In this document: one piece after another, positions 40,130 to 52,865 of the stretch
Position numbering within the stretch: position 1 is the stretch's first letter
How the letters are laid out: each line of letters opens with the position of its first letter
NCBI GenBank assembly: GCA_947650365.1
Contig: OX393553.1
Coordinates: 41,587,949-41,651,948 of the forward strand
Reading direction: 5' to 3'
Length of the DNA: 64,000 bases
Origin: Chamaelirium japonicum
Taxonomy: Eukaryota; Streptophyta; Magnoliopsida; Liliales; Melanthiaceae
Notes under the pieces: generated by a model
The model's database searches: none
Seen by the model: the letters and a program-made list of their open reading frames with translations, nothing else
What the model was told of the DNA's origin: nothing
Position numbers and translations under genes: made by a program

Positions 40130-41093
40130 GAATGAAGTAGAATGGATCGTACGAATGAGTAAGAATGGATCATACGAATGAATTAGAATGGATCGTACGA
40201 ATGAATTAGAATGGATCGTACGAATGAATTAGAATGGATCGTACGTACGAATGAATTAGAATGGATCGTACGAATGAATTAGAATGGATCGTATGAATGA
40301 ATTAGAATGGATACATTCGTGCGAATGAATTGGAATGGATCGTACGAATGAGTTAGAATGGATCGTACAAATGAATTAGAATGGATCGTGCAAATGAATT
40401 AGAATGGATCGTACGAATGAATTAGAATGGATCGTACGAATGAATTAGAATGGATCGTATAAATGAATTAGAATGGATCGTACGAAGGAATTAGAATTGA
40501 TCGTACGAATGAATTAGAATGGATCGTACGAATGAATTAGAATGGATATATTCGTGCAAATGAATTAGAATGGATCGTATGAATGAATTAGAATGGATCA
40601 TACAAAGGAATTTGAATGGATCATATGAATGAAATATAATGGGTCGGATAAAGGAATTAAATTGGATCGTACGAATGAATTAGAATGGATCGTGCGAATG
40701 AATTAGAATGGATCCGTATGAATGAAATAGAATGGATCGTATGAATTAGAATGGATCGTACGAATGAATTAGAATGGATCGTGTGAAAGAACTAGAATGG
40801 ATTGTATGAATGAATTACAATGGATCGTATGAATGAATTAGAATGGATCGTGTGAATGAATTAGAATGGATCGTACGAATGAATTAGAATGGATACATTC
40901 GTGCGAATGAATTAGAATGGATTGTACGAATGAGTAAGAATAGATCATACGAATGAAATAGAATGGATCATACGAATGAATTAGAATGGATCGTGCGAAT
41001 GAATTAGAATGGATCGTACGAATGAATTAGAGTGGATACATTCGTACGAATGAATTGGAATGGATCATACGAATGAGTAAGAATGGATCGTAC
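40130..41093 (-). repeat. R block of A4
   Basis: Counterpart of 693-1,610, about two units longer, with CGTACGTACG near 40,241. Confidence 0.88.
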
Positions 41094-42604
41094 TCTAATT
41101 CATTCGGACGAATGTATCCATTCTAATTCATTCGTATGATCCATTCTAATTCATTCGCATGATCCATTCTAATTCATTCATACAATCCATTCTAATTCTT
41201 TTGCACGAATGTATCCATTCTAATTCATTCGTACGATCCATTCTAATTCATTCGTACGATCCATTCTAATTCATTCGCACGATCCATTCTAATTCATTCA
41301 TACGATCCAATCTAATTCATTCATACGATCCATTCTTACTCATTCGTATGATCCATTCTAATTGATTCGTACGATCCATTCTAATTCATTCGTACGATCC
41401 ATTCTAATTCATTCGTACGATCCATTCTAATTCATTCATACGATCCATTCTAATTCATTAGCATGAATATATCCATTCTAATTCATTCGTACGATCCATT
41501 CTTATTCATTCCAATGAATGTATCCATTCTAATTCATACGTACGATCCATTCTAATTCATTTATACGATCCAATCTAATTCATTCATACAATCCATCCTA
41601 ATTCATTCGTGCGAATTTATCCATTCTAATTCATTCGTACGATCCATTCTAATTCATTCGCATAATCTATTCTAATTCATTCGTACGTTCCATTTTAATT
41701 CATTAGCACGATCCATGCTAATTCATTCGTACGATCCATTCTATTTCATTCGTACGATCCATTCTAATTCATACGATCCATTCTATTTTATTCATACGAT
41801 CCATTCTAATTCATTCGCATGATCCATTCTAATTCATTCATACGATCCATTCTAATTCATTCGTATGATCCATTCTAATTCATTCGCACGATCCATTCTA
41901 ATTCATTCATATGATCCAATCTAATTCATTCATACGATCCATTCTAATTCATTCGCACAATCTATTCTAATTCATTCGTACGATCCATTATAATTCATTC
42001 GTACGATCCATTCTAATTCATTAATACGATCCAATCTAATTCATTCATACGATCCATTCTAATTCCTTCGTACGATCCATTCTAATTCATACGATCCCTT
42101 CTATTTTATTCATACGATCCATTCTAATTCATTCGCACGATCCATTCTAATTCATTCATACGATCCATTCTAATTCATTCGTACGATCCATTCTAATTCA
42201 TTCGCACGATCCATTCTAATTCATTCGCATGATCCATTCTAATTCATTCGTACGATCCATTCTAATTCATTCGCACGATCCATTCTAATTCATTCGCATG
42301 ATCCATTCTAATTCATTCGTACGATCCATTCTAATTCATTCGTACGATCCATTCTCATTCATTCGCACGATCCATTCTAATTCATTCATACGATCCATTT
42401 TAATTCATTTATACAATCCATTCTAATTCATTAACACGAATATATCTATTCTAATTCATTCGTATGATCCATTCTTATTCATTCGCACGATCCATTCTAC
42501 TTCATTCATACGAACCATTCTAATTCATTCATACGATCCATTCTAATTTATTCGTACGATCCATTCTAATTCATTTGCACGATCCATTCTAATTCATTCG
42601 CATG
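41094..42604 (+). repeat. F block of A4
   Basis: It contains W (near 41,505-41,625) and V (41,650-41,763) in F orientation and both 19-bp units (41,768 and 42,088). Confidence 0.88.
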
Positions 42605-42957
42605 AATGGATCGTACGAATGAATTAGAATGGATACATTCGTGCGAATGAATTAGAATGGATCATACGAATGAGTAAGAATGGATCGTACGAATGAATTA
42701 GAAGGGAATGGATTGTACGAATGAATTAGAATGGATCGTGGGAATGAATTAGAATGGATCATACGTATGAATTAGAATGGATATATTCATGGGAATGAAT
42801 AAGAATGGATCGTACGAATGAATTAGAATAGATCGTACGAATGAATTAGAATGGATATATTCGTGCAAATGAATTAGAATGGATCGTATGAATGAATTAG
42901 AATGGATCGTACGAATGAATTAGAATGGATCATACGAGTGAATTAGAATGGATCATA
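42605..42957 (-). repeat. R block of A4
   Basis: 353 bp, with the GAAGGGAATGG insertion near 42,692 and the same ATAC-centred right end as the other A copies. Confidence 0.88.
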
Positions 42958-44319
42958 CGATCCTTTCTAATTCATTCGCATGAATGTATCCATTCTAATT
43001 CATTCGTACGATCCATTCTAATTCATTTATATGATCCAATCTAATTTATTCATACAATCAATTCTAATTCATTCGCACGAATGTACGATCCATTCTTACT
43101 CATTCGTACGATCCATTCTAATTCATTCGCACGAATGTATCCATTCTAATTCATTCGTACGATCCATTCTAATTCATTCGCACAATCCATTCAAATTCAT
43201 TCGTACGATCCGTTCTAATACATTCGCACGAATGTATCCATTCTAATTCATTCGTACGATCCATTCTAATTCCTTCGTACGATCCATTCTTATTCATTCG
43301 CACGATCCATTCTAATTCCATCATTCTAATTCATTCGCACGAATGTATCCATTCTAATTCATTCGTACGGTCCATTCTAATTCATTCGCACAATCTATTC
43401 TAATTCATTCGTACGATCCATTCTAATTCATTAGCATGATCCATTCTAATTCATTCATACAATCCATTCTAATTCTTTTGCATGAATGTATCCATTCTAC
43501 TTCATTCGTACGATCCATTCTAATTCATTCGTACGATCCATTCTAATTCATTCACACGATCCATTCTAATTCATTCATACGATCCAATCTAATTCATTCG
43601 TACGATCCATTCTAATTCATTCGCATAATCTATTCTAATTCATTCGCACAATCCATTCTAATTCATTAATACAATCCATTCTATTTCATTCGTACGATCC
43701 ATTCTAATTCATTCGTACGATCCATTCTAATTCATTCGTACGATCCATTCTATTTCATTCGTACGATCTATTCTAATTCATTCATACGATCCATTCTAAT
43801 TCATTCACACGAATGTATCTATTCTAATTCATTCGTACGATCCATTCTAATTCATTCGTACGATCCATTCTAATTCTCTCATACGATCCATTCTAATTCA
43901 TTCGCACGAATGTATCCATTCTAATTCCTTCGTACGATCCATTCTAATTCCTTCGTACGATCTATTCTAATTCATTCGTACGATCCATTCTAATTCATTC
44001 ATACGATCCAACCTAATTCATTCGTACGATCCATTCTAATTCATTCTCATGATCCATTCTAATTCATTCATTCGAATGTATCTATTCTAATTCATTCGTA
44101 CGATCCATTCTAATTCATTCATACGATCCAACCTAAATCATTCGTACGATCCATTCTAATTCATTCGCACGATCCATTCTAATTCGTTCATACGATCCAT
44201 TCTTATTCATTCATTCGAATGTATCCATTCTAATTCATTCGTATGATCCATTCTAATTCATTCGTACGATCCATTCTAATTCATTAGCACGATCCATTCT
44301 AATTCATTCGTACGATCCG
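42958..44319 (+). repeat. F block of A4
   Basis: Counterpart of 3,485-4,867. The chance frame 43,031-43,246 differs at four of 71 residues from those in A1 and A3, consistent with this copy being the older split. Confidence 0.88.
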
Positions 44320-44803
44320 TACGAATGAAATAGAATGGATCGTACGAATGAATTAGAGAGTTGTTACATTCGTGCGAATGAATTAGAATGGATCGTACGA
44401 ATGAGTAAGAAAGGATCCTACGAATGAATTAGAATGGATCGTATAAATGAATTAGAATGGATCGTACAAATGAATTAGAATGGATCGTATGAATGAATTA
44501 GAATGGATCGTGCAAATGAATTAGAATAATATGAATCGTATGAATGAATTAGAATAGATTGTGCGAATGAATTAGAATGGATCGTACGAATGAAATAGAA
44601 TGGATCGGTAAGAATGGATTGTACGAATGAATTAGAATGGATCGTGCGAATGAATTAGAATGGATCGTACGAATGAATTAGAATGGATCGTATGAATGAA
44701 TTAGAATGGATCATGCGAATGAATTAGAATGGATCGTATGAATGAATTAGAATGGATCGTACGAATGAATTAGAATTGATCGTACGAATGAATTAGAATG
44801 GAT
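44320..44803 (-). repeat. R block, A4 to X switch
   Basis: It holds GAGAGTTGTTACATTCG near 44,355 and GATCGGTAAGAATGG near 44,603. From about 44,690 the units match module X instead of unit A. Confidence 0.86.
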
Positions 44804-44832
44804 ACACGATCCATTCTAATTCATTCATACGA
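44804..44832 (+). repeat. Single inverted F monomer, second X copy
   Basis: Same single-unit inversion as 37,292-37,316, with identical flanks. Confidence 0.87.
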
Positions 44833-45204
44833 ATGGATCGTACGAATGAATTAGAATAGATCGTATGAATGAATTAGAATGGTTCGTGCGAATGAATTAG
44901 AATAGATCGTACGATATGAATGAAATATAATGGGTCGTACAAAGGAATTAGAATGGATCGTACGAAGGAATAAGAATGGATCGTATGAAGGAATTAAAAT
45001 GGATCGTACGAATGAATTAGAATGGATACATTCGTGCGAATGAATTAGAATGGATTGTACGAATGAGTAAGAATGGATCGTACGAATGAATTAGAATGGA
45101 TACATTCGTGCGAATGAATTAGAATGGATCGTGTGAATGAATTAGAATGGATCGTACGAATGAGTAAGAATGGATCGTACGAATGAATTAGAATGGATTG
45201 TACG
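44833..45204 (-). repeat. R block of module X copy 2
   Basis: Counterpart of 37,317-37,690. A 60-codon - strand frame (45,045-45,227) is repeat-derived. Confidence 0.87.
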
Positions 45205-45524
45205 TCTAATTCATTCATACGATCCAATCTAATTCATTCATACGATCCATTCTAATTCATTCGTACGATCCATTCTAATTCTTTCGTACGATCCATTCTA
45301 ATTCATTCATTCGATCCATTCTAATTCATTCGCACGAACGTATCCATTCTAATTCATTCGCACGAATGAATCCATTCTAATTCATTCGTACAATCCATTC
45401 TAATTCCTTCGTACGATCCATTCTATTTCATTCGTATGATCCATTCTAATTCATTCGTACGATCCATTCTAATTCCTTCGTACGATCCATTCTAATTCAT
45501 ACGATCCATTCTATTTCATTCGTA
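45205..45524 (+). repeat. F block of module X copy 2
   Basis: Counterpart of 37,691-38,009, including the GAACGTATCC long form near 45,337. Confidence 0.87.
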
Positions 45525-46396
45525 TGAATTAGAATGGATCGTATGAATGAATTAGAATGGATCGTATGAATGAATTAGAATCGATCGTACGAATAAATTA
45601 GATTGGATCGTATGAATGAATTAGAATGGATCGTGCAAATGAATTAGAATGGATCGTACGAATGAATTAGAATGGATCGTACGAATGAATTAGAATGGAT
45701 CGTATGAATGAATTAGAGTGGATATCATAAGAATGAATTAGAATGGATCGTACGAATGAATTAGAATGGATCGTATGAATGAATTAGATTGGATCGTCTG
45801 AATGAATTAGAATGGATCGTGCGAATGAATTAGAATGGGATCGTACGAATGAATTAGAATGGATATATTCGTGAAAATGAATTAGAATGGATCGTATGAA
45901 TGAATTAGAATGGATCGTACGAATGAATTAGAATGGATCGTACAAATGAATTAGAATAAATGGATCATACGAATGAATTAGAATAGATACATTCGTGCGA
46001 ATGAATTAGAATGGATCATACGAATGAGTAAGAATGGATCGTACGAATGAAATAGAATTGATTGTATGAATGAATTTGAATGGATCGTACGAATGAATTA
46101 GAATAGATTGTATGAATGAATTAGGATGGATCGTACGAATGAATTAGAATGGATTGTGCGAATGAATTAGAATGGATCGTACGAATGAATTAGAATGGAT
46201 ACATTCGTGCGAATGAATTAGAATGGATCGTACGAATGAGTAAGAATGGATCGTATGAATGAAATAGAATGGATTGTATGAATGAATTAGAATGGATTCA
46301 TTCGAATGAATTAGAATGGATCGTACGAATGAATTAGAACGGATCGTACGAATGTATTAGAATGGATACATTCGTACGAATGAATTAGAATGGATA
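45525..46396 (-). repeat. R block of module X copy 2
   Basis: Counterpart of 38,010-38,830. A local irregularity GTGGATATCATAAGAATG near 45,719 replaces the CAAAGGATGGATACATTCG form of the first copy. Confidence 0.87.
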
Positions 46397-48217
46397 CACG
46401 ATCCATTCTAATTCATTCATACGATCCATTCTAATTCATTCGTACGATCCATTATAATTCTTTCACATGATCCATTCTATTTCATTCATACGATCCATTC
46501 AAATTCATTCATACGATCCATTCTAATTCATTCGTACGATCCATTCAAATTCATTCACACGATCCATTCTAATTCATAAGTACGATCCATTCTAATTCAT
46601 TCTAATTCCTTCGTACGATCCAATCTAATTCATTCGTACGATCCATTCTAATTCATTCGCACAATCTATTCTAATTCATTAGCATGATCCATTCTAATTC
46701 ATTCGCACGATCCATTCTATTTCATTCGTACGATCTAGTCTATTTCATTCGTACGATCCATTCTAATTCATTCGTACGATCCATTCTAATTCCTTCGTAC
46801 AATCCATTCTAATTCCTTCGTACGATCCATTCAAATTCATTCGCACGAATGTATCCATTCTAATTCATTCGTACGATCCAATCTAATTCATTCGTACAAT
46901 CCACTCTATTTCATTCGTATGATCCAATCTTACTCATTCGTACGATCCATTCTAATTCATTCGCACGAATGCATCCATTCTAATTCCTTCGTACGATCCA
47001 TTCTAATTTCTTGTAGAATCCCTTCTATTTCATTCGTACGATCCATTCTTACTCATTCGTACGATCCATTCCAATTCATTCGTACGATCCATTCTAATTC
47101 ATTCGCACGATCCATTCTAATTCATTCATACAATCCAATCTAATTCATTCATACGATCCATTCTAATTCAATCGTATGATCCATTCTAACTCCTTCGTAT
47201 GATCCATTCTAATTCATTCATACGATCCATTCTAATTCATTCGTACGATCCATTCTAATTCATTCGCACGATCCATTCTAATTCATTCATACAATCCATT
47301 CTAATTCTTTCACACGATCCATTCTAATTCATTCGCACAATCTATTCTAATTCATTCGTACGGTCCATTCTAATTCATTCGTACGATCCATTCTAATTCA
47401 TTCGTACGATCCATTCTATTTTATTCGCACGATCCATTCTAATTCATTCGCACGATCCATTCTTATTCATTCGCACGATCCATTCTAATTCATTCGTACG
47501 ATCCATTCTAATTCATTCGTACAATCCATTCTATTACATTCGTACGATCCATTCTTACTCATTCGTACGATCCATTCTAATTTATTCGCACGAATGTATC
47601 CATTCTAATTCATTCGTACGATCCATTCTAATTCATTCATACGATCCATTCTAATTTATTCGTACGATCCATTCTAATTCATTCGCACGATCCATTCTAA
47701 TTCATTCGTACGATCCATTCTAATTCATTCGCACGAATGTATCTATTCTAATTCATTCGTACGATCCATTCTAATTCATTCGTACAATCCGTTCTATTTC
47801 ATTCGTACGATCCATTTTACTCATTCGTACGATCCATTCTAATTCATTCGCATGAATGTATCCATTCTAATTCATTCGTACGATCTATTCTAATTCATTC
47901 ATACGATCCATTCTAATTTATTTGCACGAATATATCCATTCTAATTCATTTGTACAATCCATTCTAATTCCTTCGTACGATCCATTCTAATTCCTTCGTA
48001 CAATCCATTCTAATTCATTCGCATGATCCATTCTAATTCATTCGCACGATCCATTCTAATTCATTCATATGATCCAATCTAATTCATTCATACGATCCAT
48101 TCTAATTCCTTCGTACGATCCATTCTATTTCATTCGTATGATCCATTCTAATTCCTTCGTACGATCAATTCTTATTCATTCCCATGAATGTATCCATTCT
48201 AATTCATACGTACAATC
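46397..48217 (+). repeat. F block, 1.8 kb
   Basis: After the end of module X near 46,590 this is a mixed F run. It includes degraded units near 47,007 (CTAATTTCTTGTAGAATCCC) and a 1-bp-short CATTTTACTCATTCG near 47,813. It ends within cassette W at CAATCCATTAGAATG. Confidence 0.87.
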
Positions 48218-48735
48218 CATTAGAATGAATAAGAATGGATCATACGAAGGAATTAGAATGGATCATACGAATGAAATAGAATGGATCGTACGAAGGAATT
48301 AGAATGGATCGTATGAATGAATTAGATTGGATCGTATGAATGAATTAGAATGGATCGTGCGAATGAATTAGAATAGATCGTGCGAATGTATTAGAATGGA
48401 TTGTACGAAGGAATTAGAATGGATCGTACAAAGGAATTAGAATGGATCGTGCAAAAGAATTAGAATGGATTGTATGAATGAATTAGAATGGATCGTGATA
48501 ATGAATTAGAATGGATCGTACGAATGAATTAGAATAGATTGTGCGAATGAATTAGAATGGATCGTACGAATGAATTAGAATGGATCGTAATAATGGATCG
48601 TACGAATGAAATAGAATGGATCGTACGAATGAATTAGCATGGATCGTGCTAATGAATTAGAATGGAACGTACGAATGAATTAGAATAGATTGTGCGAATG
48701 AATTAGAATGGATCGTACGAATGAATTAGAATGGA
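48218..48735 (-). repeat. R block with cassette V
   Basis: The V cassette lies at about 48,587-48,700, matching 28,511-28,625. The right end is an 18-bp perfect palindrome, TAGAATGGATCCATTCTA, at 48,727-48,744. Confidence 0.88.
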
Positions 48736-49911
48736 TCCATTCTATTTCATTCGTATGATCCATTCTAATTCCTTCGTACGATCCATTCTTATTCATTCCC
48801 ATGAATGTGTCCATTCTACTTCATACGTACGATCCATTCTAATTCATTTATACGATCCAATCTAATTTATTCATACAATCCATTCTAATTCATTCGCATG
48901 AATTTATCCATTCTAATTCATTCGTACGATCCATTCTAATTCATTCGTACAATCTATTCTAATTTATTCGTACGTTCTATTCTAATTCATTCGCACAATC
49001 TATTCTAATTCATTCGTACGATCCATTCTAATTCATTCGCACGATCCATTCTAATTCATTCGTACGATCCATTCTATTTCATTCATTCGATCCATTCTAA
49101 TTCATTCGTACGATCCATTCTAATTCATTCGTACGATCCATTCTAATTTATTCATACGATCCATTCTAATTCATTCGCACGAATGTATCCATTCTAATTC
49201 AATCGTGCGATCCATTCTAATTCAATCGTACGGTCCATTCTATTTCATTCGTACGATCCATTCTAATTCATTTGTACGATCCATTTTAATTCCTTCGTAC
49301 GATCCATTCTAATTCATTCGCACGATCCATTCTAATTCATTCGTACGATCCATTCGAATTCATTCGCACGATCCATTCTAATTCATTCGCACAATCTATT
49401 CTAATTCATTCGCACGAATGTATCCATTCTAATTCATTCGTACGATTTCCATTCTAATTCATTCACACGATCCATTCTAATTCATTCGCACGATCCATTC
49501 TAATTCATTAATACGATCCAATCTAATTCATTGATACGATCCATTCTAATTCATTCATACAATCCATTCTAATTCTTTCACACGATCCATTCTAATTTAT
49601 TCATACGATCCATTCTAATTCATTTGTACTATTCATTCTAATTTAATCCATTCTAATTCATTCGTACGATCCATTCTTACTCATTCATACAATCCATTCT
49701 AATTCATTCGCACGAATTTATCCATTCTAATTCATTCGTACGATCCATTCTGATTCATTCGCACAATCTATACTAATTCATTCACACGAATGAATCCATT
49801 CTAATTCATTCGTACAATCCATTCTATTTCATTCGTATGATCTATTCTTACTAATTCGTATGATCCATTCTAATTCATTCGCATGAATATATCCATTCTA
49901 ATTCATTCGTA
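48736..49911 (+). repeat. F block
   Basis: It starts with cassette W (about 48,790-48,915), then mixed units with a 24-bp form (GATTTCCATTC near 49,445) and a short CTAATTTAATCCATTC near 49,638. It turns at CATTCGTATGGATACATTTG. Confidence 0.87.
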
Positions 49912-50187
49912 TGGATACATTTGTGCGAATGAATTAGAATGGATCGTATGAATGAATTAGAATAGATTATGCGAATGAACTAGAATGGATCGTACGAATG
50001 AATTTGAATGGATACATTCGTGCGAATGAATTAGAATGGGTCGTACGAATGAATTAGAATGGATCGTACGAATGAATTAGAATGGATCGTACGAACGAAA
50101 TAGAATGGATTGTACGAATGAATTAAAATGGATCGTACGAATGAATTAGAATGGATATATTCGTGCAAATGAATTAGAATGGATCGT
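49912..50187 (-). repeat. R block ending in a perfect palindrome
   Basis: About twelve R units. The right end forms the left arm of the 40-bp palindrome 50,168-50,207. Confidence 0.88.
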
Positions 50188-50207
50188 ACGATCCATTCTA
50201 ATTCATT
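50168..50207. repeat. 40-bp perfect palindrome at an R-to-F junction
   Basis: The left arm AATGAATTAGAATGGATCGT (50,168-50,187) is followed with no spacer by its exact reverse complement. The centre is GT|AC within GATCGTACGATC. This is the cleanest of the inversion points. Confidence 0.93.
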
Positions 50208-50443
50208 CGTATGATCCATTCTAATTCATTCAGACGATCATAGATCGTACGAAGGAATTAGAATGGATCATACGAATGAATTAGAATGAATGGATCGTAC
50301 GAATGAATTAGAATGGATCATACGAATGAATTAGAATGGATACATTCGTGCGAATGAATTAGAATGGATCGTACGAATGAGTAAGAATGGATCGTACGAA
50401 TGAAATAGAATGGATTGTACGATGGAATTAGAATGGATCATAC
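50188..50443. repeat. Small F island and short R block
   Basis: F 50,188-50,240 (two units, ending CAGACGATCATAGATCG) and R 50,241-50,443 (about nine units). It ends at GGATCATACGACCCATTATA. Confidence 0.84.
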
Positions 50444-51252
50444 GACCCATTATATTTCATTCATACGATCCATTGTAATTCATTAATATGATCCAATCTA
50501 ATTCATTCATATGATCCATTCTAATTCCTTCGTATGATCCATTCTAATTCATACGATCCATTCTATTTCATTCGTACGATCCATTCTAATTCATTCGTAC
50601 GATCCATTCTAATTCATTCGCACAATCTATTCTAATTCATTCGCACGAATGTATCCATTCTAATTCATTCGTACGTATCCATTCTAATTCATTCGCACGA
50701 ATGTATCCATTCTAATTCATTCGCACGATCCATTCTAATTCATTCGCACGATCCATTCTAATTCATTCGTACGATCCATTCTAATTCATTCGTATGATCC
50801 TTTCTAATTCATTCGTACGATCCATTCTAATTCATTCGCACAATCTATTCTAATTCATTCATATGATCCATTCTAATTCATTTGCACGAATGTATCCATT
50901 CTAATTTATTCATAAGATCCATTCTAATTCATTCGTACGATCCATTCTAATTCACTCATACGATCCATTCTAATTCATTCGCACGAATGTATCCATTCTA
51001 ATTCCTTCGTACGATCTATTCTAATTCATTCGTACGATCCATTCTAATTCATTCATACGATCCAATCTAATTCATTCGTACGATCCATTATAATTCATTC
51101 GCACGATCCATTCAAATTCATTCATACAATCCAATCTAGTTCATTCATACGATCCATTCTAATTCATTCGTACAATCCAATCTAATTCATTCGCACGATC
51201 CATTCGAATTCATTCATACGATCTATTCTAATTCATTCGTATGATCCATTCC
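50444..51252 (+). repeat. F block
   Basis: It begins with the F form of the GACCCATTATATTTC cassette. Long-form pairs lie near 50,645 and 50,698. It ends in a truncated GATCCATTC|CGAATG. Confidence 0.86.
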
Positions 51253-51485
51253 GAATGAATTAGAATGGATCGTGCTAATGAATTAGAATTGATCGTACGA
51301 ATGAATTAGAATAGATTGTGCGAATGAATTAGAATGGATCGTACGAATGAATTAGAATGGATCATACGAATAAATTAGATTGGATATATTCGTGCAAATG
51401 AATTAGAATGGATCGTATGAATGAATTAGAATGGATCGTACGAATGAATTAGAATGGATACATTCGTGCGAATGAATTAGAACAT
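51253..51485 (-). repeat. Short R block
   Basis: Ten R units, the first with GTGCTAATG. The turn is TTAGAACATACGATCC. Confidence 0.86.
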
Positions 51486-52740
51486 ACGATCCGTTCTAAT
51501 TCATTCGTACGATCCATTCTAATTCATTCGCACGATCCATTCTAATTCATTCATACGATCCAATCTAATTCATTCATACGATCCATTCTAATTCATTCGC
51601 ACGAATGTATCCATTCTAATTCATTCGCACGATCCATTCTAATTCATTCATACAATCTATTCTAATTCTTTTGCACGAATGTATCCATTTTAATTCATTC
51701 GTACGATCCATTCTAATTCATTCGTACGATCCATTCTAATTCATTCGTACGATCCATTCTAATTCATTCACACAATCTATTCTAATTCATTCGTACGATC
51801 AATTCTAATTCATTAGCACGATCCATTCTAATTCATTCGTACGATCCATTCTAATTCATTCGCACGATCCATTCTAATTCATTCATACAATCCATTCTAA
51901 TTCTTTTGCATGAATGTATCCATTCTAATTCATTCGTACGATCCATTCTAATTCATTTGTACGAACCATTCTAATTCATTCGTACAACATTCTAATTCAT
52001 TCGTACGATCCATTCTAATTCATTCGTACGATCCATTCTAATTCATTTGTATGATCCATTCTAATTCATTCGTACGATCCATTCTAATTCATTCATACGA
52101 TCCATTCTAATTTATTCGCACAATCTATTCTAATTCATTCGTACGATTCATTTTAATTCATTCGCACGATCCATTCTAATTCATTCGCACGAATGTTTCC
52201 ATTCTAATTCATTCGTACGATCCATTCTAATTCCTTCGTACGATCCATTCTAATTCATTCGTACGATCCATTCTAATTCATTCGTACGATCCATTCTAAT
52301 TCATTCGTACGATCCATTCTAATTCATTCACGATCCATTCTAATTCCTTCGTATGATCCATTCTAATTCATACGCACGATCCATTCTAATTCATTCGCAC
52401 GATCCATTCTAATTCATTCGCACGATCCATTCTAATTCATTCGTACAATCCAATCTAATTCATTCGTACAATCCATTCTAATTCATTCGTACAATCCATT
52501 CGAATTCCTTCGTATGATCCATTCTAATTCCTACGTGCGATCCATTCTAATTCAATCGTATGATCTATTCTAATTCATTTGCACGAATATATCCATTCTA
52601 ATTCATTCGTACGATCTATTCTAATTCATTCATACGATCCATTCTAATTCATTCATACGATCCATTCTATTTCATTCGTACGATCCATTCTAATTCCTTT
52701 GTTCTAATTCATTCATACGATCCATTCTAATTCATTCGTA
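51486..52740 (+). repeat. F block with near-consensus core
   Basis: It contains the three perfect consensus units (52,242-52,310), a truncated CGTACAACATTC near 51,983 and CATTCACGATCC near 52,325. It ends by turning into the left arm of a long hairpin. Confidence 0.87.
52242..52310 (+). repeat. Three perfect consensus 23-bp monomers in tandem
   Basis: Units at 52242-52264, 52265-52287 and 52288-52310 are identical and match the consensus I infer by eye. Each carries one GATC and one CGTACG when read across its boundary. They can serve as reference monomers for phasing the rest of the array. Confidence 0.93.
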
Positions 52741-52865
52741 CAAAGGAATTAGAATGGATCATACGAATGAAATATAATGGGTCGTATAAAGGAATTAGAT
52801 TGGATCAAATTCCTTTGTACGACCCATTATATTTCATTCGTATGATCCATTCTAATTCCTTTGTA
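52739..52865. repeat. 58-bp inverted repeat with 11-nt loop
   Basis: The left arm 52,739-52,796 (R orientation, containing TATAATGGGTC) pairs with the right arm 52,808-52,865 (F orientation, containing GACCCATTATA) with a single mismatch. The loop is AGATTGGATCA. Both arms are copies of one rare cassette placed head to head, and could extrude as a cruciform or hairpin. Confidence 0.92.

Larger units (their letters stand above)
39055..44690. repeat. Segmental copy A4 of unit A
   Basis: This matches about 19,110-24,718 at an offset of about 19,920-19,994, with marker CTTACACGTGCACG at 39,409, junction GTACTCTAATTC at 41,093, GAAGGGAATGG near 42,692, GATCCGTACGAATGAAATAG near 44,317 and GATCGGTAAGAATGG near 44,603. 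It is clearly more diverged than A1 is from A3. At about 44,690 it switches abruptly to module X. Confidence 0.85.
44690..46590. repeat. Module X, copy 2
   Basis: This copy of 37,170-39,040 has an offset growing from 7,513 to 7,565. It begins where A4 breaks off, so X lies on both sides of A4. After about 46,590 (CATTCTAATTCATTCTAATTC, a 13-bp shortened spacing) the sequence does not return to unit A. Confidence 0.85.
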
